Source of the DNA: Capitulum mitella
Lineage: Eukaryota > Arthropoda > Thecostraca > Pollicipedomorpha > Pollicipedidae
Assembly (NCBI GenBank): GCA_030062745.1
Contig: CP099840.1
Coordinates: forward strand, 1,488,001-1,552,000
Direction of reading: 5' to 3'
DNA length: 64,000 bases
Both the position numbers and the translations under genes were made by a program. Under the pieces are notes generated by a model. It saw only the letters and a program-made list of their open reading frames with translations. It searched no databases and was not told the origin of the DNA. Below, piece after piece: positions 25,727-35,830 of the stretch (positions are counted from its first letter, which is position 1; every line of letters begins with the position of its first letter).

Positions 25727-26436
25727 GTGTGCAGAGATTGCTTGTCAGGCAGTACAAACAATACTCAATTTGTTTTTACCCGGTCATCACACGCCTCCGT
25801 TAGCAACAATGACCACCGACGCCCAGCGGCTGGAGAAACGGCCGCAGCACATGGGCGTGATTGTGGTCGAGTCAGCCATCTGCTGGGAGACTCTCGCCGA
25901 CATCATCCTCTGGAGCTTGGCCTACGGCATTGAGTACGTCAGCGTCTACGACCGGAGTGGCCGGGTGCGGGCCGGCGCCGACGCGCAGCTGCGGCCGCCG
26001 CTGGAGCGCAAGCGGCGCCAGCTCTTCGGCTCGGCGCCGGCGTCGGTCGTCTTCGAGGACGCGGCCGGCGGCGGCGGCGGCGGCCGGGACGGCGGCGGCC
26101 GCCGTGTGACCGTGGCCCTGCTCTGGGAGCCGGACGGCGTCGGCGACATGGTGGCGGCAGCGCGCCGGCTCTGCGGCGAGGTGGCCGCCGGCGCGCGTCC
26201 AGCCCGACTCCATCGACCGGCACATGTTCGGCGGCGAGCTGCGCGCCGCGCGCCGCTGGCCGGACCCGGCGCTGGCGCTGAAGCTGGGTCCGCTGCGCGC
26301 CCTGCTCGGCTACCTGCCCTGGCAGTTGCGGCTGACCGAGGTGCTGGACGCGCCGGCGCGCCGCCCGCTCGCCTACGACGACTTCCGGCGGCTTCTGCAG
26401 ACATACGGCGGCATCCAGCAGCGGATGGGGTCCTGA
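25617..26436 (+). CDS. NUS1 / Nogo-B receptor, cis-prenyltransferase subunit
   Basis: NUS1 is the non-catalytic partner of DHDDS in the ER-membrane cis-prenyltransferase that makes dehydrodolichyl diphosphate for dolichol and N-glycosylation. The coding part is one exon. An acceptor (CTTCTTTCAG, exon from 25606) precedes an ATG in strong context (AAGAATGG) at 25617. An N-terminal hydrophobic helix (about residues 22-52) is followed by EKRPQHMGVIVVE, LADIILWSLAYGIEYVSVYD, then LALKLGPL, GYLPWQLRLTEVL and the C-terminal QQRMGS, which keeps the RxG motif essential for the complex. Length would be about 272 residues, close to the usual size. The frame is broken: the first frame runs to about 26190 and the conserved C-terminus lies one base ahead (+1), near the GCGCGCG at 26191-26197. 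The 820-bp span is one base over a multiple of three, so a single extra base explains it. A poly(A) signal AATAAA lies at 27032. Confidence 0.92.
26185..26205 (+). other. Apparent +1 frameshift in NUS1
   Basis: Upstream the frame reads LCGEVAAG. Downstream the conserved part reads QPDSIDRHMFGGEL in the frame one base further on. The junction is inside an alternating GC run. Sequence error, indel allele and real frameshift cannot be told apart from this sequence. Confidence 0.8.
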
Positions 26437-27400
26437 TGTGCTGCTGCGGCGCCCGGCTGCGAGCTGGTTGATAAGCAGATGCGTCCTGCCATAGTAGCCG
26501 ACAGGGCCGGCTTCACGTGGATTCCAAGGTCCGTCATCAAGTCGACAAGGTTGTTAACAGAGAGGCTGCGGTAGTGGCGAATCGATATTTTGCATTGTGA
26601 TACTGGGACCTGATGCGTGGCTGTAGGACGCCAATACATGTACCAGATCGTTTTGCAGTACTATATTTGACCTCAATAACAGTGCCTGTAGTAGACTTGA
26701 GCGAATTTTTGCATATGCATTATCTCCAAAATGTGTATTTCCACCGCTGCCAGGATTAAGGAAAATTGGTGGTCACTACCCACCTAATGTGGTCTTTGAC
26801 TATCCTAATCCGACATCTCGTCCTAACGCAGAACAGCACCTTTCATTTTGCCGCCATATGTTGATCAAAATGTTTCAGCCAAGATCTGGGAGGAAATGGC
26901 AGCAGAAAGGAGCCACAGAGCGACCAGAAGTGGACATGGAGACAAACTGAACCACTGACACTTGCCATTTCTGGTAAAGATTTGGTCCCCGCAGTCCACA
27001 GACGTTACCTCAGCACCAAACGTCTCTTCGAAATAAACAAATGACCGTTGTCCGCAATGTTTTATGTCTGTAGGTACGTATCACACGTTTCGTATCAACA
27101 TGCTTCATCAGCCAAATGACTTCAACTATTTCTTTTTCTCTCAACGTCCACAAACGAGTAGCAAAATACCACAGAGGACTGGTAGTGTCGACCTCGTCTA
27201 AAAATAGAATGTATTAAAAACACATGACGGCACCGAACGCAGTGGGTCCATGGCAACAACTGCAGTCCACCAGCCATCCGGACCGCCTTCAAGACACGAT
27301 CACGCGCCGCCTCGGGCCTCCACACGCGTCGCCTCACGACCGCTCGCCGCGCGCGGCCGCGCGGGCGCTGCGGTGGCCCCATCGCGGGCGGATCGTGTAC
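26437..27400. other. Intergenic space between convergent NUS1 and PGGT1B
   Basis: This 964-bp space separates two stop codons facing each other and should contain both 3' UTRs. AATAAA at 27032-27037 serves the plus-strand NUS1. I see no clear minus-strand AATAAA for PGGT1B. An in-frame extension of 92 codons follows the PGGT1B TGA down to 27122, but it does not look like the end of that family. Confidence 0.5.
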
Positions 27401-30400
27401 TCAGTCGTCTAGTCGGACCGGCGGTAGGCTCTGCCATCGGCTGTGGGCGCGCGCTAGGACGCCCGCGGCGTCGGTGGATATGTTCAGCGCCGGGTGGATG
27501 CTCTTCAGGCCAGGCTGGCCGGCCAGCGAGAGGCCCGAGATGCCTGCGAGAACGGGCACACGACTTCATGACGGGATTTCGATTGATTTCATGATTTCGT
27601 GGAGGGAGGGCAATGCCTCTCACTTACAAACCCATCAGTCGCGGATTGGGCGGATCAGGGGTGCATTCTCGTCCCCTGCAAGCGTTTTTCAGAAGATTAA
27701 AAACAAAAATAACCTGCGTTAATCCGTGGTCGCATTATGTCTCCCCCTTATAATATCGTCCCTTTGAACCGCGCCTCCACTTCCCTAAAATCCTCGATCC
27801 ACGCCTGGCAGTGCAAGACGTCCAAACCGCTGGCGGCCGTGTCTTGGCCTTATCGAACATACATCTGTGGCTGCCCAGTTTTCTCGGCAAACAATAAGCA
27901 AAACAAAACAAAAACAGCACCCACTCAAAGGCATCACACAAAGCACAGTATTCATATCTAGCAATACGAAATCGCACTCACAGACTTGTGCGAGTCTCCA
28001 GTCATTTAGCGTCACATCGCGACGCTGCCCGCATACATGCACCGGCATTACGCGGACAGTTACCCAGATATGTGTGCAGGGGGTCGGCGCCGTGGCCAGG
28101 CCACTTGGAGAGGCCGCCCGTGATCGGGTCCTGCGTGGAGTACACGAACTCCCGCAGCGCACCCGTCTGCACGTACCGGTACGCCTCCAACAGCTGCCGT
28201 ACACACAGTCATCGATAGAACGTATCGTGCATCACGGTGAGGAGGGACAAGCAAAAATGACTGCAAGCAATGAGCAGCAAAAAAACGCAAAAAAATACAA
28301 TGGAATGAGGTGCGACATGGCCTGCGATCACACGCAGGCGATCGTGACCAGTGATACTACAGCAAGGGGTATAACGATAAAAAGAGCCTTTGAGTGAACT
28401 TATTCGAATCTGAAGCGGACTGAATCTGGTCCTCAAATATAATAATGCATTACCATTGTTCGCAAATTTGCATTGCCGCCCAAACTCTCATCTGCGTTAA
28501 AACCATGGACTGGTTCCAACCAATTATCATAATTTTCGTAAGTCGTTCACGTTGCAGGCGGTCTTACGTGCAGAGAAGCGCCGATCCAGAACGTGTAGCA
28601 CGAGTCCTCCTGCTTGTTCGGCCGGCCGTTAAAGCCCTCGCCTTGTCGACTTAGCAACCAGTGCACCAGACTATCACGCTGTCAACAGAAAATGCGTATA
28701 TGCGGTCATGACGATTCCAGCGACAATGTCGAGCCAACTCTCAATGTTGATCCAAATATCAAAAGCATGGCGAAAATAAACACTGCAGAAACAGACTCAA
28801 ACAAATGCTACGCAATCTGGTCCTAAAAAATAACGAAAAGCGTACCTGAGTCGCACTAAACGCCACGTCGAGCTCTCCCATTAGGCTCAGAGTTGCGCAT
28901 GCGCAGAAGGTCGAGCCACCATGCGACTCTAGATGAGGACCTTGCGAAATGCCGTGATCGTAGCGCTGGAAGTATAGCAAAATGCGTCAATGGGTGTTGT
29001 ACGTGCGCCTGAAGAAAGCTGACAAAAAAGCATGTCACGCCCTTAAAGACTGAAATCCTACTTAACGACAGCTAAACCCTAACTAGAAACGAATGTCTGG
29101 CATCACACGCAACAGTTTACTGGATGCTGTTTAGAATACAAATCCCATCATATCGTTGTAGGGATCTAACCGTTTCAAGGCCCACACGTATCTTTGATTC
29201 TCACAACAGCCCTGATAAATTCGCTGTTCACGACAGAGGGAGACAACACAGGTTCGAAAACCAACGATTATGGACACATGCATTCGAAGTCATCCTGCTC
29301 TCTGTGTCACCACCACTCTGCCTGGCGCACCGCGGAACATTCCCGAATTGTTTACCGACGCTTCTGACTGCCGTCGTCCTTTCGTGCAACCGCCGAATGT
29401 TGCGAGGCAAGAAATTTCGCAGTCCCTAGCCGGACCGGAACCTGGCACATTCGAAGTGGAACGTAGGGACCGCTAGGTCGCCCGCCCCAGCCGCCGCGCC
29501 GCTCACCGTGCTGTCGAGGACGTACTGTCGCGTCCTCTCCCGGTCCATTCCGGACCAATCGTCCAGAATGTAGCAGACGGCGGCGGCGCAGTAGACGAAC
29601 CGCATGTCATTCTCGCCGCCGTGCAGGCTGGACAGGAAGCTGCGCCGCCCGAGGAGCGTTAAGATCGCCCACCAGGGTACCGCGTGGCACAATGTGAGCC
29701 GCACTCGCCGGCACGCACCAACTGCGACCAGCGCGAAACCAGGCGGACGGACACCACACGCAACACACGTCTGTGAAAGTCCTCCCCACTGATCCTGAGT
29801 CCGTACAGAGTACGAGTGAAACGTTCCATTCTCTTACCGATCCTTTCTCTTGGTCCTCAACTGCTCGTTTTCTATCGCGCGTTCACGTCCCCAGGTCTTG
29901 GGACGCTTCTGACCATAGCTACACTGTCTCGCATGAAAAGCAAATTTCACGTGACTCCTGCCAAATACAGCTGTCGCCTGCTGGACCGGGCAGCGAGGAT
30001 CCGCAGCCACCGACCTGCCGTCGGGCAGTTGGAGAGCGCGAACGCCGGCCAGCAGCGCCGGCCGGTCCACGCCGGCCAGGTCGTCACCCAGCACCAGCAG
30101 CGTGGCCAGCGCCGTGTAGGTCATGGTCACGTGGCTGCAGTCCCACTGGCCGAGCGGGCGGCCCGTGTAGCCGGCCGGAGAGCCCCGGAAGCCGGCCCGA
30201 GACAGGTCGCCCTCTGGCACGGAGCGGGGCGAGGTCAAAAACCGAAGAACGCAGAAACAGGTCGAACTGGATCGTCGAATGTGAAGATAAATTACAGGTA
30301 TGTCGCGATTGGAATAGCAGGGATAGCATTATGGATTCGCGCACGATAATGTCGAATCAAGTTTGTTTGCTTCTTGAGGGACCTGCACTCACTATAAAAA

Positions 30401-30592
30401 CCAGAGCAAGTTAATCAGGCCAAAAATGTGTGCGGGCGAAATGACCAAAATGACAAGCGCTGATGTTTACCACATGTCTCTGATGTGATTTGCTGCTTGT
30501 AGATCCAATCAATGATGGCTTGCTTATCTGGTATCAAGTCTAATTTATTCAGGAGATCTAGGCCTGATACTGCATAGAATAGCAGAGTCATC
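27401..30592 (-). CDS. Geranylgeranyltransferase type I, beta subunit
   Basis: PGGT1B is the catalytic beta subunit that, with the FNTA alpha subunit, attaches geranylgeranyl to CaaX-box proteins such as Rho and Rac in the cytosol. Seven exons are supported, with all phases agreeing: 30471-30592, 30015-30213, 29507-29639, 28846-28965, 28568-28678, 28064-28193 and 27401-27543 (stop TGA). Recognisable pieces in order: LLFYAVSGLDLLNKLDLIP, AGFRGS, MTYTALATLLVLGDDLAGVD, GGENDMRFVYCAAAVCYIL, GPHLESHGGSTFCACATLSL, GFNGRPNKQEDSCYTFWIGA, STQDPITGGLSKWPGH, IHPALNISTD. The zinc ligands are present: Asp and Cys of EDSCY (28604-28606, 28598-28600) and His of PLHTY (28074-28076). About 319 residues are visible. 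The N-terminal exon, expected to end in phase 2 (completing an Arg codon), was not found between 30.6 and 35 kb. The first visible exon has no CpG, the others many. Confidence 0.95.
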
Positions 30593-31209
30593 CTGAAAGG
30601 AAAGAAATTCTTCACACTGGCTGATCAACAATTTGGCCTACAGCAAAAGCAAAACATGAAAAAATGCTGTAAGTTGTCTTTTTAGGTGATCATAATGTAG
30701 ATACATACAGAGTTGACATTTCTGCTGTGATAAAAAGACTTTATGTGGGCTCAATGAAAAACAGCATATCTTTTTAAAATACAGAATATAATTTAATAGT
30801 TCTGTTGGGGTTTTCCAAAAGTCAGTTTTGTTTGCTTCACTTGGGCATGTTCTGGGCTCACCTGCTAGTGTCAAGAGACACAAACTCTCCAGGAATGGCA
30901 TCCAGGCAAAATTTGAAGTACCTGGCATGCCTACTGTGCAAAAATTCCATAGTGCTGAAAGAGGAGATAACATTAGTGGGCTTTGCAATAAGTAACAAGG
31001 AAATGCTGAATAGGCACAATGCCTTGTTATGGTGACAATATCAATATCAGAACAACCTAAGTTTGTTTCAGGCTCTTGTCTGGTATCATTTCATGTGATT
31101 TATGAAATCAAATTTGACAGCATGCAGTCTTGACATGTTTTTTAAGTTGAAAGTGCAAACAATATACAGCCTGACTAAGAATTAAAATGAGATTAATGAG
31201 GCACCCTTC

Positions 31210-31512
<303 letters not shown>

Positions 31513-33166
31513 TTGGCCGAAGGAAATCACCAACTCCTTTGTAAAAGCAATGGTTAAGATGACATAAAGAGGTTGTGTCAAGCCTTGGGATGTTCCATAG
31601 GCTCTTCATGAACATTTCAGGGTCTTTCCACATTTTTTTTGTTGTTGAAACTTTCAAGTCTTCAAAGGTCTACATCCCACTCCTACAGTCTCTAAAAGTT
31701 CATTTGTTACTTCTGGGAAAATGCATTATGCTGCAAACATTCTGGTCATAAACCCATTAAACTTTTATCAGACTCACAACTGGTATTTAGTAACCACTTG
31801 TTCTTGGGAAGACAACCATTTTTTCAACATGTTTCCAGTTTACACTATGTTCATGGAAGTCCATTAACCAGTTTGCATGTACACAACCCATGGCATGTAT
31901 GCACAGAAACAAGGAGAGCCAGGATGCAAATTTTCATCTTTTTAAGTTGCTTGTTGAGCAGGCATGCATGACAAGAGCAATGGTAATTGAACCTGCAAAG
32001 ATATTCTAATGTGTCATGGGACCATATAGTGACCATCCCAATGGTTTTGAATGTTTGAGAGAATTCATATTTGAACAGCCCTAATAAAAAAAGCTCATCT
32101 CTGGGTCCAGCAGTCATGGCCTTCCTACCCTTTGTTAACCTGAGCAAATAGCCAAATGATGATGCATGTAACAAACTGGCTTACAGTACATGGTATCCCT
32201 CCTGGTTTTATAAGTGCTTCTGTAGTTTTTTCCAGGATGCAAACCTGTTTCATGTGAGTTCTTGGTCATATTGCTGGCAGTACTGTTTGTTTGTTTGTTT
32301 GTGGGTTAGGACAGCCTTGGGAGGTGTCCAGTCTTGCTGGCAGTACTGCCAAATGTGGTTTTAGTTATATTTGTCTGCAGTGCCAAAAATGAACCCACTG
32401 AGAGCCCAACCTGAGTATGGTTGGCACTTGGTAACTGCTAGATTACACCATTTTTTAGACCTAGTTTTTAGGTGGCTGCCAACAATTATTTAATTACTAA
32501 AATGAAATCTGGAAAATGTTAGAAAATAATGAACACAATCAACAATATTCAATCAGACTGTTTCATTTCCTTCAGTAAAAGGCATTTAATGTACTGAGAA
32601 CCAAACCCAATCAGCCACTGGCTGCAATTATTGTTAGCAAACAATTTAAAGCAGTTTACACTGCCTGGCTTAAAACCGGGCTGGCAAAAATGGCAGCAAA
32701 TGGCAAAAAGGTGAATGATACTCAACTGAATTCCAACATTTTACTGAACCAATAACCAGTTCTACTGAGTTTCAAAGGCTATTTTCATACATTTCAGTCA
32801 CCTAAAGGGTACAATTTATTTTGGCATACTGCATATACAGACTGGGTACATCTAACATATCTGAATATATTGAAAAATTTATTATCAGTCCAATGACTGA
32901 TGCATGTAAAAACTGTCACTGATGCAAAGCCAAATAAACAATGCAGAACAATAAGGTGCTGAATGATATTTTTTTGATATCAACTCAATTCACAACATGA
33001 ACTGTGGTTGATGACATATCTGTTGGTGATACTATACCTTTTCACCTTTTCACAGACCATTTTTTCTATACATATCATACAGAAAAGCTCATAAGCTTTC
33101 TCATGAAAGCAAGAAATGGTGACATTACTGGTATGGTTTTCAAAGGAAATTAAATTATATTTACCT

Positions 33167-33210
33167 TGGGTTAGGCTAGGCTAGGCTAGGTTAAGGTTGG
33201 GTTTAGGTGA
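33167..33210. repeat. Short degenerate TTAGG-like array
   Basis: GGGTTAGGCTAGGCTAGGCT is followed by AGGTTAAGGTTGGGTTTAGG: eight or so 5-6 bp units related to TTAGG, the common arthropod telomere repeat. It sits at the right edge of CpG desert 3. It may be an interstitial telomere-like seed or chance simple sequence. Confidence 0.5.
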
Positions 33211-33300
33211 GGACAGACTGGGTTTAGTTATCTTTTTTATTATTTATTAGGTTAGTTTAGGTTATACCAATGACACCATTAGACTCAAAATACCTTTCCT

Positions 33301-35000
33301 TTCGAATTGCCCATTGACTTTACTGTACAACCGCAGCAGCAGTCAAACAGACAAGTGGAGGTTTAGCGACAAATGGAGTGGCGATATTTTTCGGTAATTT
33401 TTTCACCTTTTTCATCTTGAAATGATATTATGCAGCAACCAAATCACAAGTATTTAACTTCGAATCATTTGTGGTATGATTTTATGCCATTTATGCTGTT
33501 TTCACCGCCTGGTAAAAGTGTCATATATGGCCCGCTGTTCACTGAATGTGAACCATTGTAAGCCTGATTCTGGGCCATAAATCACATTACATGAAATGAC
33601 TCCCAACGCCACACCTATTTTAATGGTTCGGCACTTCGGTAAGACAATCTTGGATCCGTCCCACGGCTTTGGTTGCGATCCCAAAGAAAACACCCTCAAG
33701 AGTTTCGCGTCTTGCTTGTCTATCCTGCGTCATAAATATCACTTACTTAGTGCTGCCACATTTGTATTTTTCTTTATTGTCCTCAAGGCTCTATTATAGC
33801 CCTGTGTGCAATAAGTGTGAAGATGATCTCACTCGGATGCCTGACGTCAAACGGGATAAAAAAAAACTTGAGTCAAGGCTGGACGATTGAGCTCATGTGG
33901 CTGGGCGTCGTAATACACAAACAAGTAAACAAAGCCGCAGTCATGTTTCACTCACTCGAAGTATTCGGGGCAGTTTCAACCAATGACCACAATGGTTTAA
34001 TCCCCATCACAACCCTACCAGTAATTTTCAGAAACATCTGCACACGAGCTTGGTGGCGCATGATTAAAGACTCGTACGCCGATGTTTTTGGACATAAGTG
34101 CGCTACGTCCGCCTACGTCCGTTAGTAACGTGTATCCCTGTGCTCATTAGACGTCTGCCGTTGCCGCATCTGAGCGGTCTCGGGCGTGAGTCATTCATCC
34201 TGCTGTTTTCTAACCACAGTAGACGGTCATGTCCACGAAAGGTCTGGCGTTTGGTTCTCAACGGACACACGAGTCTGACGGTTTTACCCGTTTTACCCAT
34301 TTAGCATTTGGTATTAGGACGTGGCATGCGATGGTTCCACTTCAAGTGCATCATCACCTTCCTGCTGCGTCGTGATTTATGACGGGTTGTTCCAAACTTC
34401 GAGTACCATGTGGCGATATATTGAAATGAAAAGTCTTGAGTTTGAGCTAAAATGCAAGATGAAGAGCTTGTCCCGTGTTATTGTGTAATAGGTGCACTCG
34501 TCACCAGAACATACACGTCAAGCATGCACACGCCCGGTTGCGCACGAACAAATCCTTACACATAGTCTGTGTACACGCATGGATCACAACACTGATCTTG
34601 GCCATGGGCGTCACCAAAGAAAACCGCTGTTCCCTACCACAAAAGGACACCTGACATTTAACAAAATGTATTACCACGATCCCGACCAACAAGTCCCGGG
34701 AGGCCAACAGATGGGGTTCGGCAGGACCCGCTGCCGCGCTCTGGTGCTGCTCTTCCCCCCCCCCCCCCCCGTCCCAGCCCATCTCGCGACAACCTCCCGC
34801 GCCCAGGCCTGACCTATCTCAGCCCAATGCTCCGGGCGCTGTCGGAGACGACAGGCCGCGGGGCAGTGCGAAGACGGCGGCAATTTCTTCCTTCAGGGAG
34901 CACGTGCGGCGGCCGACACGGCGCGAACTGACAGTGAGGCCGCGCCAGTCGCGGCGACGTGAAAAACCGGACCGCGCCGCGAACGCCGGCCAATGGACGA
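33301..35000 (-). promoter_or_regulatory. Putative PGGT1B promoter and first exon region
   Basis: CpG content returns here, upstream of the PGGT1B 5' desert. A CCAAT box is at 34990-34994. The missing first coding exon should be here. I tested several donors compatible with phase 2, and none was preceded by the expected basic, aromatic N-terminal helix of the family. The region is assigned by position only. The run of C at 34757-34770 is low complexity. Confidence 0.3.
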
Positions 35001-35006
35001 ACGGTG

Positions 35007-35081
35007 CCGTCGTTAATGCGTTAACGACGGCCGCCCCGCGTCCTGTCCCCGCGGACGAGGTCACTTCGACGTCGAAGTGAC
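35007..35081. repeat. Two adjacent palindromes
   Basis: The arms CCGTCGTTAA and TTAACGACGG (35007-35016, 35021-35030) flank a 4-base loop. Thirty bases on is a perfect 22-bp palindrome, GTCACTTCGAC followed by GTCGAAGTGAC (35060-35081). Both lie in a CpG-rich stretch between the PRRC2 3' end and PGGT1B. A dimeric transcription-factor site is possible. Confidence 0.8.
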
Positions 35082-35519
35082 GCCGCGGCGACGACCGTGT
35101 CTCCCGTGAGCGGTCTGACGTGACGACGCGGAGCTGCGCCCGTTGACGAGTTCCCGGACGAGGTCCAACGGCTCAGACGCCGCAGGCCTGGTCAGGGCGG
35201 GCCAACGAATCTCGCGCGTCAGAGAAGGCCACAAGGCCTCGGTTTGCACAGAAACACGGCTACATCTCCACCGCACACTTGTCCGTAGGTCCAGACGTTC
35301 CAGTTGCCCGTCCTCGAGTAACTCTAATCGTCTCTTCAACACTGTCACCAGCTGGTACCCCACGCAAGCCTCTTCCAGTCGCATTCGTTCAGCCCTCGGA
35401 GGCCTGTCCCGGCCACGGCCGGGGTAAGGCGAGAGCCACATCACGGTCCGCAGCTCTCAGCCACCGCCGCACAAAATCTGTCCGCACCTGGCGGTCCTCC
35501 CCGCAGACTCGGTCCGGTC

Positions 35520-35830
35520 ACCGCTCAGCACGTCCCGGTCACTGCCCTGCAGGTCCAGGTCATCGCTCAGCACGTCCCGGTCACTGCCCTGCAGGTCCAG
35601 GTCATCGCTCCGCAGGTCCCGGTCACTGCCCTGCAGGTCCAGGTCACCGCTCAGCACGTCCCGGTCACTGCCCTGCAGGTCCAGGTCATCGCTCCGCAGG
35701 TCCCGGCCACTGCTCCGCAGGTCCCGGTCACCGGTCTGCGGGTCCCGGTCACCGTTTCACAGGAAATGATCACTGCTCTGCAGGTCCCGGCCACCGTCCG
35801 CAAGGTTCCGGCTGCGGCCGTGGTTCCTCC
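35520..35830. repeat. 21/42-bp minisatellite
   Basis: About fifteen copies of a 21-bp unit like CTGCAGGTCCCGGTCACTGC alternate with a variant (CAGCACGTCCCGGTCACTGC), giving a 42-bp higher-order unit in the left part. It decays rightward into the last predicted PRRC2 exon. Being a multiple of three, it stays open on both strands. Confidence 0.9.

Noticed and set aside
33945-34060. Candidate first exon of PGGT1B (ATG near 34057, donor GTGAGT)
   Set aside because: The donor phase is 1, while the next exon needs phase 2, and joining would create an early stop; the residues do not match the family N-terminus.
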